From assembly GCA_009602725.1 (NCBI GenBank), contig WELB01000029.1:92845-156844 (forward strand): a DNA stretch of 64,000 nt, read 5' to 3'. The notes beneath the pieces are model-generated. The model searched no databases. It worked only from the letters and a program-made list of their open reading frames with translations, and was not told the DNA's origin. Positions 10,661 to 21,934 of the stretch are shown one piece after another; position 1 is the first letter of the stretch, and the number at the start of each line of letters is the position of its first letter. The DNA is from Spirogloea muscicola. Lineage: Eukaryota; Streptophyta; Zygnematophyceae; Spirogloeales; Spirogloeaceae. The translations under genes and the position numbers were made by a program.

Positions 10661-10853
10661 CTTTCTTCTGCCTGGGCTCGTGCCGCACGCGCCCCCCCCC
10701 CCCTTCCCCTTCCCCGCCTTGTCTGCAGTGCTCGCTTGTTCACAGGAGCCCGGGGCGCCGACCCTCGCTGCGCGCCTCGCTGCGCCGCGGCCCGGCCAGG
10801 CCCGCCGCTTACAGCCACAGGCCCCGGCCTTCCTCCGTCTGCCGGAGCGTCCG

Positions 10854-13800
10854 ATGACCCCTTCACAGCCCCTGCAGGCAGTGGCTGCTGCCCGCGTACC
10901 CCTGCGCCTCGCCTTCGCCGTGCTCCTTCTCCATGGGGCTCTGGCAGCAGGTTGCAAACCGTCCCTTCCGGCGAGCATTGCAGTGCAGCGGTACTTCTCT
11001 CTGCCGGTCCGCCGTCGGCCTACGTCCCTGTGGCTCTCTGGCTTGATGGTATTTTGTCTGGGCTTGGGACGGCAATCGGCAATGTGATTGTACCACTAGC
11101 TCGTTCCACATGCTCGCCTCTTGAGCTGGCACGGTGTGCTTTCTCATTCCAGGCCCTGCAGACGCCGGGCCGAACGCAGAGGCAAAGCCGTCCACGTTGA
11201 GGTAAGGAGGTGTCCTCAGCTTCTTGCCTGCCTGCTTTTGCACAGCACGCTGCCAGCCCTGGTGCTGATCGTTGCACTTGGCATCAGACTGGCCCCAGAC
11301 TCTGCAACACTGGAGCTGGACGATGGATCTGTAGAGCAGGGCCGATGTTCCAGATCCTCATCACGACAGGACGAAAAATTACCCGTGACATGTATGTTGC
11401 AGGTTGACACTGACTCACATTGACGCACCTCATTCGCCTGTTCGGAGAGAGTGGCCCAGCAAAGAACACGCATTCAAATATCAGCACCACAGCGACAAGG
11501 TCAGTGTTCATGACTAGCATGTAACTACAATGCTGTCTATTAACATCAGTGTACATGTGATTTGACATCCTTGTCTGCTTGCAGCCCATGCTAATGGTCA
11601 TCAGGCCTTGCAATGAGTGACCTCCTGTGATGATTACATGTACTGTAGTATCAGCTGCTCGCTCTGTGAGAGCATTTGAGTTGGCTGCTATGCAGGTGAC
11701 CATAATGATTGTCGTACACTTTGGTGCAATGCATATTGCATCACGACTGGATGCTATGACTGGACCCTTCGCTTACTGAGCTACTGCAAATTCTGCAGGC
11801 AAGGTCTGAGAGATTGTACCACCGGATCACTGGCAAAGAGCCAAAAAGACATCCAGGAAAGAGTACGCATACATTGAAGAGGCCAAAGCTTGTGCCAGGG
11901 GCGCACAGCACGGCATCCACAGCATCATCCCATGAGGCAGCGGCTGCGCTGGCAACTCAACTTAGCTATCAAGCTTATAATACAACAGTCCACTCAGGAT
12001 ACAGTGTTGGATTTGGGAGTTACTTTGCAGACTTCGGCCTTGGCAACCCAGCCCAACCACAGATCCTTATTGCAGACACTGGCAGCGACTTACTGTGGAC
12101 TCAGGTCTAATCAGCACATGTGACATTGCAGCAGGCTTCAGTACTCATTCATAGAGCATTGCTTGCCACACAGTTGCAACATGCAACTTGAGGAAAGATA
12201 CAGTGGACCTGACAATGCTTGCACATATTGCCCTGAAGTAACCCAGTGCAATTGGTGGTGTGCACGTGCTTACTTGCTTTGCACTCTCCTGCTGCTGCAG
12301 TGCTTGCCTTGCTCCAGCTGCTACTTTCAAAGTGGACCCATCTTCGATCCCACTCACTCGTCAACCTTCTCTGTCATCAACTGCAACACTCTCGCTTGCC
12401 TATATGCTGAGGACCAGGCTGGGTATGACAATTGCTACCTCTCAGGAGGCACAGCCGACTGCGAGTACTCCTACGGGTACACCTCTGTGAACTTGGAGAC
12501 ACAATGTCTTGTACATTATTGCGGTGTTCTCGGCGTGCCTCGTTCAGCCTTGTTGTGTGATACTGGATGTCTCCCAGTCTGAGATATATTATGCATTCGC
12601 AGGGGAGCTTTTACCAGCGCCTGTGCTTACTCATGCATCTCAAGAGCATGCAGGTATGGAGATGGATCCCAAACCTCAGGGCAATTGGCTACTGAGACGG
12701 TGTGGCTAACCACCACGACTGGCAGTAGTGTAGGCCTTTCGGGAGTGGCCTTTGGGTGCGGTCACGACAATGGTGGTACCTTTGGCTATGCCGGGGGCCT
12801 CATTGGCCTTGGACGGGGCCCACTTTCCTTTGTCCAACAGGTGCTTCTTTGGATGTCCATCGTGAAGCATTACTTACTGGGAACAGAGCATGTTAGATTA
12901 CATGGCCCTTGCTATATTACACGTGTAGACTAGATATACAAAAGTGAATGCATACCACTTGCTATACTTAAATCTCTGGATCTCTTATCCAAGCCACAGA
13001 TGCATTGCCTACTTGTCTACAATGTTGAGATTGGGCTTGGGCTTGCTTTCTTTACGTGATCGCTGATCTTGTATAAGGACGTTCATTCTGCACAGCTGCA
13101 CCGGTCTTTATTATGTGAATCTACTTATAATTGCAGCTGCAGACATATGACCACGTATTTACCCTGTGCCTGCAAAGCTATGATGCGCCTTACCTGCCTC
13201 CGAGCGAGCTGGAATTTGGGTCGGCTGGAGTACCCAGTACGGGCGTGACTTACACTCCGATCCTCGACAACCCCATCCAGGATGCAAATCTTGGATACAC
13301 AATCTTCTACTATGTGCAGGTTAACAGTATACTGTTTGGAACAACCTCACTCAGCATCCCTGCGTCTGCTTTTGCCATCGATGGGAGTGGTGGAGGAGGG
13401 ACATTCTTCGACTCTGGAACAACCTTGACAATGTAAGCAGTGCAACTGCTTGCAATCTGTTGCCATATTGGAGCAACATGCACATTCTACATCTAGGACT
13501 TGCTGGCAAGTCATGAGCTCTGGCATTGCTGCTTGCGGGCTTTGCTAATATACGCTGTGTCTCAGGCTGGTAATTGCTGCATACCAACCTGTCATTGACT
13601 ATCTTAATGCCACCGTGCCTCTGCCCAAGTAAGTGTAGAGATATGTGTATTGCAGTCTCATACACTTCATGGATCATGTGCAATCGAATTCGGTCGTGAT
13701 AAGTTCGTTCTTCTACTTGAAGAGCTTGCTGCTGCCGCATGATGCTGCCGCCGCATACTTTGTGCAGTTCTCAGCTACTGCAGGGAGCACAGTCATATTC

Positions 13801-15129
13801 AGTGAATACTCATTTGCCTGAGATTGCATGTATTGCAGAGCAAATATTAGTGGTTTTGGGCTTTGTTGGAACGTTACTGGAAGATTGGCAGATCCAGACG
13901 ATCTCAATAATCTGGGCTTCTTCCCTATCATGACCTTCCGCATGTCAGGGCCATCTGACTATAGGCTTCCCCCTGCAAATTACATTGCTTTTGTGTCCGA
14001 TACTGTAGTCTGTGTGGTTCTTGAAATATCAACAATCAACATCATTGGCAATTTCGCACAGCAAAATTTCCTGATGGTGCACGACCTGAACCACACCATG
14101 GTAATTGCTCAAATCCTGATATGGCAAGCTGTTCATAGCAAGCAAGGCTGCATTTAGCATTATAAGTAGCTCCTTTGTGCCTCATACTGATCGCTTGCAA
14201 ACCTGCATAACAGCATCACTGAAAGGCCTAGCTAACTTCTTCACCAATTTGTAGTTGCTGGCAATTGGCCAGCAGATCTGACACACAAGGTTCTGAATCA
14301 ATTGAGAAGAAGGCCCAAGCAGGCCTTACTTTACACAATATGACCTGCCTTTCTGTGAATTGCAGATGGGCTGGAAGCCCTTGAACTGCAGTTCAAAACG
14401 CCCACTACCGCCTCCTCCTTCACATCCGCCACCTCCTAAGGCTTCTCCTCCGCCTCCTCGCCCTCCCCCGCCCAAGGCGTCTCCTCCACCTTCTCCTAGT
14501 CCGCCTCCTCGACCACCCCCGCCCAAGGCTCCCCCCCCTCCCCCTCCACCAAAGGCGTCTCCTCCACCCCCTATTAGTCCACCTCCTCGACCGCCCCCGC
14601 CCAAGNNNNNNNNNNNNNNNNNNNNNNNNNNNNNNNNNNNNNNNNNNNNNNNNNNNNNNNNNNNNNNNNNNNNNNNNNNNNNNNNNNNNNNNNNNNNNNN
14701 NNNNNNNNNNNNNNNNNNNNNNNNNNNNNNNNNNNNNNNNNNNNNNNNNNNNNNNNNNNNNNNNNNNNNNNNNNNNNNNNNNNNNNNNNNNNNNNNNNNN
14801 NNNNNNNCCCCCCACCCTCTCCTCATCCTTCTCCTCAATCGTCAGTACCTCCTCCGCCTTTTCATCCACCTCCGCCAAAGGCGTTCCCTCCACCACCTCC
14901 TAGGCCTCCTCCTCAATCACCGCCGCCCAAGGCTTCTCCCCCACCTCCTCCGCACCCTCCTGCCTCATCCCCTCCGCCTCCACCAAAGGCTCCTCCATCC
15001 TCTCCCAGTCCTCCACCTCATTCACCACCCCCTCCTACTACGCTCCATCCACCTCCACCGAAGCTATCTCCTCCCAGCCCTCCACCTCATCCACCACCAC
15101 CCAAGGCTTCCCCTCCACCTCCTGCATAA
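10854..15129 (+). CDS. Nepenthesin-like aspartic protease A with proline-rich tail
   Basis: Family A1 pepsin-like protease, probably secretory. Exons: 10854-10990, 11153-11201, 11799-12104, 12301-12476, 12654-12840, 13137-13432, 13566-13628, 13839-14100, 14366-15129; splice phases agree throughout. Exon 1 starts with a signal-peptide-like stretch (PLRLAFAVLLLHGALAAG). The first catalytic motif is DTGSDLLWTQ (end of exon 3) and the second is FFDSGTTLT (exon 6). A cysteine-rich insert (CLPCSSCY, YGYGDGSQTSGQL) and FGCGHDNGGTFGYAGGLIG are typical of plant nepenthesins, as is the end INIIGNFAQQN ... MGWKPLNC. A Pro/Ser/Lys-rich tail (PPPKASPPP-like) follows and is interrupted by a 202-base N gap, so its length and frame are unknown. 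The link of exons 1-2 to the catalytic exons is inferred. It is a paralogue of the gene ending at 28818. Confidence 0.85.
14606..14807. other. Assembly gap (202 N) in proline-rich exon
   Basis: The run of N falls inside the CCT/CCC-rich repeat coding for the proline-rich tail of protease A, where repeats probably defeated assembly. Frames on the two sides differ, so the gap size is not real. Confidence 0.95.
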
Positions 15130-16471
15130 TCTCCTACACTTATGCCACCTCCTCATGCGGAGGAGGTCACAGAGGATGCTGTGTGCACCAAAATAGGAGG
15201 AATGCGGCTTGATTGTAGTCCACCTTTCCACAGGTGAATGTGGAGTGTCTGTCCGTACTTTAGTCAGAGAAAGATGTGAGAAAGAGAGAAAGATCTGAGA
15301 TGTAAGATGTAATGGTCGAAATCTACGACCCAAGACAGGTGGTACTAAGGAGTACCAGATGTTGCTGGAGTTGGGCCATTCAGCAGCTGATTATCTTAGC
15401 CTAATGCAAAATACTAGACACTAGTACAGGGCAAGGTGGGGACATATCTAAATGGAGAAGGAGGACATTTTAAACTTATTTTCACGTCTCTAGTGGTTCA
15501 AAGTTGCAATGTGGTGAAGTGTGGGTGTTGCTCACTCCTACAGTCGCTGGTTCAATCCAGCATGACAGCTGAGCTCTTTCACCGTGACAAGCCATAGCTG
15601 CGCTGGTGAGCACGTGCCCATTCGCTTCGAGTCAGATGCTGTAACACTTACATCATGGCTGTAGTTGCTCTAGTGGTCACGATAGTTGGAAAGATGCATT
15701 TGTTCATTGTTTATCTTAGCTTGACATCCTACACATGAGCAGAGAACTCAAGCTCGCTGATCTGGTTGGAAAGATAAGTGCCTTCACATAGTGTCCTACT
15801 TAAGTAGATGGCGCTTGACTAGCAGCAGATGCACGATGCTTGGCTTCAAGGCAGAATGATTGCCCTCTTCGTTGGCTTGCAAACAGAATGTGAGAGATTT
15901 GTGGCGGTGAAAGAGAAACGGCCCATTTATCAAGATGTTGTGGAGAACTTGGTGCACCTTCAGGAGCTCAATGGAGCAAGGAGGCCAAGAATAGCTGGTT
16001 ATGGCAGGGTCGTAATGACAATTGACACGCTTGGTAAAACCAAGGAATTACGATGTGGAAGCCAGACTGCAGCAGTGAGAGGACCAGCGTACCAAGTGAG
16101 AGGAGCACAAAACAGCCTCTCTTCAAGCGGATTGGTATGGCTAGAAAAACACTCGTCTAAGCAAAAAGTAGCCTCTCTAGATTGGATCGGATTGACTAAA
16201 AGGACACCCGTCCGCATTGGAGCCTGGCACAGCAGCTAACACATTGATTGGCATGACACACAAGGTAATGGTCTGCGATCACTGCAGGTTCAACGAGTTA
16301 CAACCCGCGTTTGCAGAGGTGAGCGGGCAGACTGAAGCCTCATCAATCACCACCGCAAGTAATTGCCTCCAGCAATCGGCCCTTTCACATGGCAACTTCA
16401 AGTGCTACCCAAAGGGTCCACGCAAATGACTGCATGCAAAATGAAGTTGTTGACGTCCTCAACGGGCTCGA
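15130..16471. other. Intergenic, no supported gene
   Basis: 3' flank of protease A. An open stretch at 15829-16239 (+, 136 codons; VGLQTECERFV, KEKRPIYQDVVENL) has no recognised motif and no partner exons. At 16340-16480 a short reading KLLTSSTGSTECLATLAAAT leads into the dispersed repeat that follows. Confidence 0.4.
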
Positions 16472-16990
16472 CTGAGTGTCTGGCCACCTTGGCTGCTGCG
16501 ACTTACTCGACGACGCAGCAGGTGCGCTTTGTGAGGGCACTGAATTCATCTAAGAAATGTCAGTGCTTATTTTAGCAGCACGCGCTGCATCTGCAAGTTC
16601 GGCAAGCAAGGAGCCTTACAAGATCAACGAGGCACGTCCAATGTCCATTATGGGCACCTGGGTGGGATACTTAAAACCGATCCCCTTACCCCATCTGCAA
16701 CCTCTTTATAATACCCAGCATTGAGGCCACACTTTGTACTAGCGATTGGCCTTGACCCACGGGCAGCGGAGCATGTGCACAGTCGGCGCGCTCCTTCAAC
16801 GACACCTTTGGTATGGTTTACAGCGCAAAATGTGTAACGAATGCTGCAGGTTGCCAAGCCTGCACTGCCGGCGGAGCGGGAAAGAGGGGAAGGCATTGAG
16901 ATTGGGCTGCAACGGCAAATAAGCAAAGGATATTTTAATAGGCAAGCCCAGGGACCCAGGGGGTGCGTGAGCAGCTCACCCCACTTCCCA
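16472..16990. repeat. Dispersed repeat copy 2 (paired with 1-515)
   Basis: Imperfect direct repeat of the first 515 bases of the window. The better preserved reading here, SSTGSTECLATLAAATYSTT, resembles the acidic-residue segment of Copia-type RNase H; this is weak evidence for an LTR-retrotransposon remnant. No long terminal repeats or integrase could be seen. Confidence 0.55.
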
Positions 16991-17019
16991 TACCGAATGT
17001 GCCCCATTACCAAGCTCCT

Positions 17020-17165
17020 CTCCGTCGTAAGGCTCGGATTGGCTTCCTTTCACTTTCACTTCAAGCGCACCACGAGCCTTTCCTCCTGGTCCCCTTCGGA
17101 CCTGTCAACTCTTTTCGGGCTGGCTGTTCACAGCCCTTTCCCCCCTTTAGGAGAGCCACCTCTCT
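17020..17165 (+). repeat. Solo LINE 3' UTR and tail
   Basis: Contains the 3' UTR block seen after the LINE at 684 (reverse complement there; cttcaagcgcacca here) followed by the hairpin tail ttttcgggctggctgttcac. No LINE coding end precedes it. Confidence 0.7.
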
Positions 17166-17239
17166 CCTAGTGAGCGCCGCACGAGAGTACGGCTCCAGGA
17201 GAAGGACGCTTCCAGGAGAGGGCGGTGGCTGTTAGAAGG

Positions 17240-17625
17240 AAGAAGTGGCTATGTCAATGGGGGCAAGGGCTGTGATAAGCCAGCCCAAGAATTGACAAGG
17301 TTCGAAGGGGCCAAAGTACGAAGGGGCCAAAAGTGCTATCGTAAAGTTGGGGTAGGATGAACCACTCAATAACTGCGAGTGAGGAACCGCAAATCAAAAA
17401 GATTAGCTGCCGGAAGATAATTCCCCTGACGACAGCCAGAGGCTGCAGCGAGAGCAAAGCCAGCACGCAGGTGCAAGGCGTGGGCCATAGACCGCTGAAG
17501 GGAGATGGACAGGCGCATGCGGTAGACCTGGGCCGAGCCAGTGGCGTTGTGGTCAGCCTGCTCACCTCGCCTGCTGTGGAAAGCCAGCCCAGACAAAAGA
17601 ATGAACAGAATTTGAAGGGGCCAGG
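17240..17625 (-). mobile_element. LINE 3' fragment (TRSY variant) and tails
   Basis: Minus-strand coding end (YRMRLSISLQRSMAHALHLR ... FDLRFLTRSY, about 17596-17366), its 3' UTR, and a TRNY-type tail at 17240-17310. Another tail (gtggaaagccagcccagac) forms the upstream border at 17575-17625. Confidence 0.7.
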
Positions 17626-17924
17626 GAAAGCGCTAAAGCACACAAGAAACCGAGGAACTACGAAACTTAGTGACCCTGTTGAGCAGCCGCAGGTTGGAGA
17701 AACCGGTCTCCTGGTAGCGGGTTCCCTCGTGCGCGGAGCAGCACCCGTCAACGCCGACGGTCCCGAAAAGTCGTCCAGTAGGGCTCAAGCGTGGGGCATC
17801 TTGCCGCCCAGCCAGCAGCGGGAGTGTGCACTCCACGCAGGGCCGACGTGGCTTCCGTGCGCTCCACGCTCCTAAAGCTCGGTCGGCGGCAGCGAGATTT
17901 GGACGGCACCTCTGATCGAGCCTC

Positions 17925-18610
17925 TCCGCAGTGCGGTGCCCGCCACGATGACCCTGCGGCGCTGGCTGCCCACATGCTCCGCTGCGCGCACGGGGGCGAG
18001 CGGACCGGTTCACACGACCTTCTGCGAGACGCTATGCAGGGTATGTTCCTGGAGTCCGGCTACCAGGTGGCATTGGAAAATATGACAATTATGCCCGTCG
18101 AGCGGGGCGCCGACGGACAGCTTCACACCCGCCGCGCTGACCTGGTTGCCATCCCGCCCGGAGGAGGTCCGCGTATCATCGCAAATGTGGTGACTGCAGA
18201 TTGCGTCGACTCCGCCAACCCCGCAAAGTCGGCGACGCTCGCCGGGCACGCGGTCGCTTTGGCGGCTCGGAGTAAGGAGCGCAAGTACGCTGACCACTCT
18301 CCAGGCGATGCCTTCGCGGCCTTGGCCATTGACGTTCACGGGGCCTTCGGCAGTGGCTGGCTGGATCTCCTCCAGCGGCTTGCCGGGCGGGCCATCGAGC
18401 GGCGGCCGGGTTCGCCAGGCTTCAATGCCGGCTCCCTCGCTCAGGTCTTTTGAATGAGACTGGCGGTCTCGCTCCAGCGCTCTCAGGCTCATGCGGTTCA
18501 CACGCGCGCTGGCCGCGCCATGGCTGCTGCCTCAGGGTCTCGGCAGAGTGCCGCTTTTCCTGCTTCGAGTTCTTCTGATTTGCTGTTGCTCACTCGTGGT
18601 TACCGAGCAT
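17925..18610 (+). pseudogene. LINE knuckle-endonuclease copy with one nonsense codon
   Basis: One frame reads from the knuckle remnant (CGARHDDPAALAAHMLRC) through IMPVERGADG, RRADLVAIPPGGGPRI, KERKYADHS, AIDVHGAFG and SLAQVF, then a single TGA at 18451-18453, then MRLAVSLQRS to LLTRGY at about 18604. All other copies have Arg at the stop (RMRLAV), so one C-to-T change (CGA to TGA) explains it. Otherwise it is the longest intact endonuclease reading here. Confidence 0.75.
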
Positions 18611-18689
18611 CCATCTGCATCATTCGTGTCTTGGTGTGTAGTTTGTCTTTCCTGGCACTGTTTCGTGGCCTTTTGAGGCCTGCGGACAA

Positions 18690-18750
18690 TGCCCATTCTT
18701 TTCTGGGCTGGCTTTGCTAGCGCCTCTTTTCTATGGGCGAGCCCTTTCCA
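18690..18750 (+). repeat. Hairpin tail
   Basis: Contains cccattcttttctgggctgg and a gggcgagccctttcc end, following the LINE copy ending at about 18604 by some 90 bp; probably its own 3' tail. Confidence 0.6.
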
Positions 18751-18774
18751 TTCCTCTCCGCTCTGCCCGGCCAC

Positions 18775-19140
18775 CTCCGTGCTTGCATGACGGCATGGCT
18801 ATCTCGCCATCAAGAGAAGCGACTGTATCATCGACTTGGTCTTGGTCGGTGCGGAGCGGTGTGTCCGTACACACCTCTGTGGGTGTGCTGCCGTGGTCAT
18901 TTGAATGTTATTTGCATGTATTTGAAACAAACGAAGGCCAAAATGGCCAAGTACAAAGGCAAGCACATCTAATGACGTACATCACCCACTGCAAATTGAC
19001 CCGCTCAGTAACCACGGGTCAATACATAAAGGTCGCTAGTCGACCATTTGGCCCCTTATCACTTCATACACGCTGTTGCCAGCATAGACATGCAGTAGCT
19101 ACGTCAATAAAAGGGCCTCCCTACAGTTTTAGCCCTTTCC
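18775..19140. repeat. Second dispersed repeat (GGCAAGCACAT family)
   Basis: The block aaggcaagcacatctaatga ... cccgctcagt recurs in variant form near 21020-21070, 21150-21230 and 30990-31060. No coding capacity is seen. The family is not recognised. Confidence 0.45.
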
Positions 19141-19144
19141 GGCC

Positions 19145-19465
19145 ACACGCGGGACGATGAGTTCTTCCCGCTCGCCATCGACACACACGGGGCGTTGGGC
19201 GCTCGGTGGCTCGAGCTGCTCGACCAGCTCTCACGACACGCATCGCCCGCCGCTTCCATGGGGAGCCGATGGACTTTTATGCAGCCGGGTCGCTAGCGCA
19301 GGTGTACCGCATGCCCTTGGCCGTCTCGCTGCAGAGGTCCATGGCCCGCGCGCTGCACCTGCGTCCCCGGACGAGCCCTCACTGCTGCCTCTGGCCCTGG
19401 CCAGGGGACCTGCTTCCAGGAGCCAAGTTTCTCTGACTTGAGGCTGCTTAGCAGGGGTTACTGAG
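19145..19465 (+). mobile_element. LINE 3' fragment
   Basis: Readings DDEFFPLAIDTHGALGARWL, then (frameshift) MDFYAAGSLAQVYRMPLAVS, then FSDLRLLSRGY plus stop. Two frameshifts; 5'-truncated just before DEF. Confidence 0.7.
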
Positions 19466-19534
19466 AGTTTCGTAGCTGCTTAGTGTCCTTTTGTTCTTGT
19501 TTCCTTAATGCTTCCCCTGGCCCCTTCTCGCACT

Positions 19535-19690
19535 TTGTTCATTCTTTTTGGGCTGGCCTTTTCCAGCCTCTATCTTCTATGGACGAGCCCTTCTCCTCTT
19601 TCCGGCCCCTTCAGACCTTGTCCATCTTTTCGGGCTGGCATTGAACAGCCCTCGCCGCTTTTGGATGAGCTTACTTCCTACAGTGCCGTG
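19535..19690 (+). repeat. Two consecutive hairpin tails
   Basis: About 19535-19600 (ttgttcattctttttgggct type) and 19612-19680 (ttcgggctggcattgaacag). The first may belong to the LINE ending at 19463; the second is solo. Confidence 0.6.
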
Positions 19691-20399
19691 CTGCAGCAAA
19701 TCGATGCGCGACACCTTTGTCGGGGTGGCAATATCTACCAGTGGTCTGCAAGCTTTGAGATGTGTGTCAGGAAGCGGCTCTCACTGAGCCTGCAGCCGTG
19801 ACAGATTTTGCCCTTCACATGCGTGCTAAGTGGCCCTACGCAAAATTACCTACGTCCGAGGTGGTGCTCCGGCTCCCCCAACATCTTGTCCGACTTGCAA
19901 GTGCTCATCAGTGGATACTATACCACTTCCAAGCGTGCTTCAGACTGTTATTTCTTAGTCCCCTTCTCACGCCTTTATGCATGATGAATGTGTCGGCTCG
20001 GCTTGCCCTCCCGTTCAGTAAATTTGCACCCCCCACCTTACATGGATAATCTTCAGCACATGCTGTAGAGCTAGCCGCTCGCAGTCCATTGTTCTTTGAA
20101 AGTACTTTTCTCATCATTAGCGCAGCTAGGCTCATGCCAGGAGGTATAGACGCCAAGCCCAAGTGCAAGAACGCGCGGCCAAGGACGGCGTGCGACCACT
20201 GGTGTGCGACTATGTTAAGAAAGACATGAGCTGAGTTGCTCATGAAGTCCACACATCTTGGCCAACGTCGTCATCAAGGCCGACGCTTTTGACAGCTTCA
20301 TTTGATGCCCTCAGCCAGTAAGGTGGGGTGCGCGGTCGCCAAAGTCGCCGGCAAAGACAAAGTCAATCACGCAAATCAAATGGTAGGGTGATGAATGAT

Positions 20400-20690
20400 T
20401 CTGCTGGCGTCCACCAGCAACCGTCGGGCTTATAAGGCTTGTTGGCTTGACCTCCTGCACCAGCTCATGACAAGCTGTCTCCCAATGGCAGTAGGAGAGC
20501 AGCCGGTATACAACATTGCCGGCTGTTTGGCCGTCGTGTACACGGCATGCGTCTTCCCACACCGCCCCAGCGCTACCTGGAATCTGCCCTGCATCTGCAT
20601 GCTGGCCGTGCCCTGGCTGCCGCATGAGGTTATAGGTTGGGCGCCTCTCTGCCGGGTGCTGATCAAGCTGAAATGCGGCTGTGACTAAGG
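20400..20690 (+). mobile_element. Old degenerate LINE 3' fragment
   Basis: CWLDLLHQLMTSCLP, VYNIAGCLAVVYTACV and LPCICMLAVPWLPHE align in order with WLDLLHRL, FNVAGSLAQVYRMRL and the ALHLRA...AAAS parts of younger copies, but the terminal motif is lost. It is the most diverged copy. Confidence 0.55.
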
Positions 20691-20754
20691 AGGCTATGAG
20701 CGGCCAGCCATTGTGGTCACTGGCCTAATTAATCTACGCTGTCGGACTAATTAA

Positions 20755-21910
20755 AAATCCTGTCCATCATCGTTGGTTGGCCTTTCACAGCCATCGCCCC
20801 CTCTGAGGAGAGCTTATCGGTCTGAAGAAAGCCAGAGGGGCCCGAATATAGTGATGACTGCTCGTGCACGTCTTGGCAGTGCTGCGAGGAACTACATAGT
20901 GGTGTGAATGTCATTATATGACAACGGCGCTGCTGCACTGATAGTGACAATCGTTGCCGGCAGTGCATGAGCTTGCTTGTGTACGCGTGAGAGCAAAGAC
21001 AAGGGGAACAGCGTGTACCAAGTGACAGAGGCCAGAGGCCAAGTACCAAGGCAAGCACGTCCACAGAGTCGTGCGCCAGGTGCTAAATCGACCTTTCGGT
21101 AGCTGCACTTATGCCATAGCTGGAAAAGCGTGAATGACATTGGAGGGCTTAATTGGCCAAATTCATAGGCAAGCATATCAAACATATGCACATCACCTGC
21201 TGCTACGCAGACCTGCTCGGTGTCCAAAAGTCGGCAAGTAGAGGTTTAGGTTTAGGCTTAAGACTTAGGACGGCAGGTGTTAGGACTGGCGCGGCAAACT
21301 CCAAGCCATTCTGCCACTACCTAGATGTGATATGCAACACTGACGGATGTATCGGCACTGACGTTCTCAACTTTCAACAGGTTGTCGTGCCACTCGCCCA
21401 GGCCCTTGCCTTACCTTAGAAGAGCTGTTTCTCCCAGTGTTGGTGTCAGCCGGTTCAACCGGATGTCTTTCAACGCCATTGCACCCAGTGTGCTCTGCGG
21501 GCCACATGTTATATTTGTGAAGCCACATTTGTAGACTCTGCTGAGTTATTTGCCTCTTCCTCTAAGGGCTCCACCCTGAGAGCCGTGTCCCATCTCCTTG
21601 GGCTCGCCTCTTACAGCCATCGCCTCCCGTCCTCTGCACTGACATCTCCACGCACAAAAAATCGGGCAGCAGTGGCTGAAGCTGAAGGCAGGAAATGAGT
21701 CAAAGAGCTCTTACAAAGTAAGGCAATGCCTGTGAAGGCCAGCCCAAAAGCAACAGCTCTTCTAATGTAATGCATTGGCTGTGAAGGCCAGCTCAAAATG
21801 AGCGACAAGGTCCAAAGGGCCAAAAGGCGCCAGAATCACACAGCTCTGCCCAAAAAAGAAGAAGGGGCGCGGTGCGCTTGAAACGAAAGCGTGGCCAGTT
21901 CAAGCCAATA
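20755..21910. repeat. Solo tails and other repeat debris
   Basis: Tails at about 20755-20825 (+, ttggcctttcacagcc), 21580-21630 (+), 21705-21760 (-) and 21760-21830 (-, ggctgtgaaggccagctc, with aaaaggcgccag), then a 3' UTR block at 21860-21910. Variant copies of the GGCAAGCACAT repeat lie at 21020-21230. No gene is supported. Confidence 0.55.
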
Positions 21911-21934
21911 CAGTGTTCAGACAAAAACGAGTGC

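Noticed and set aside
15520-15600. tRNA-like B-box (ggttcaatcc) at about 15550
   Set aside because: No matching A-box, anticodon arm or acceptor-stem pairing could be drawn around it.
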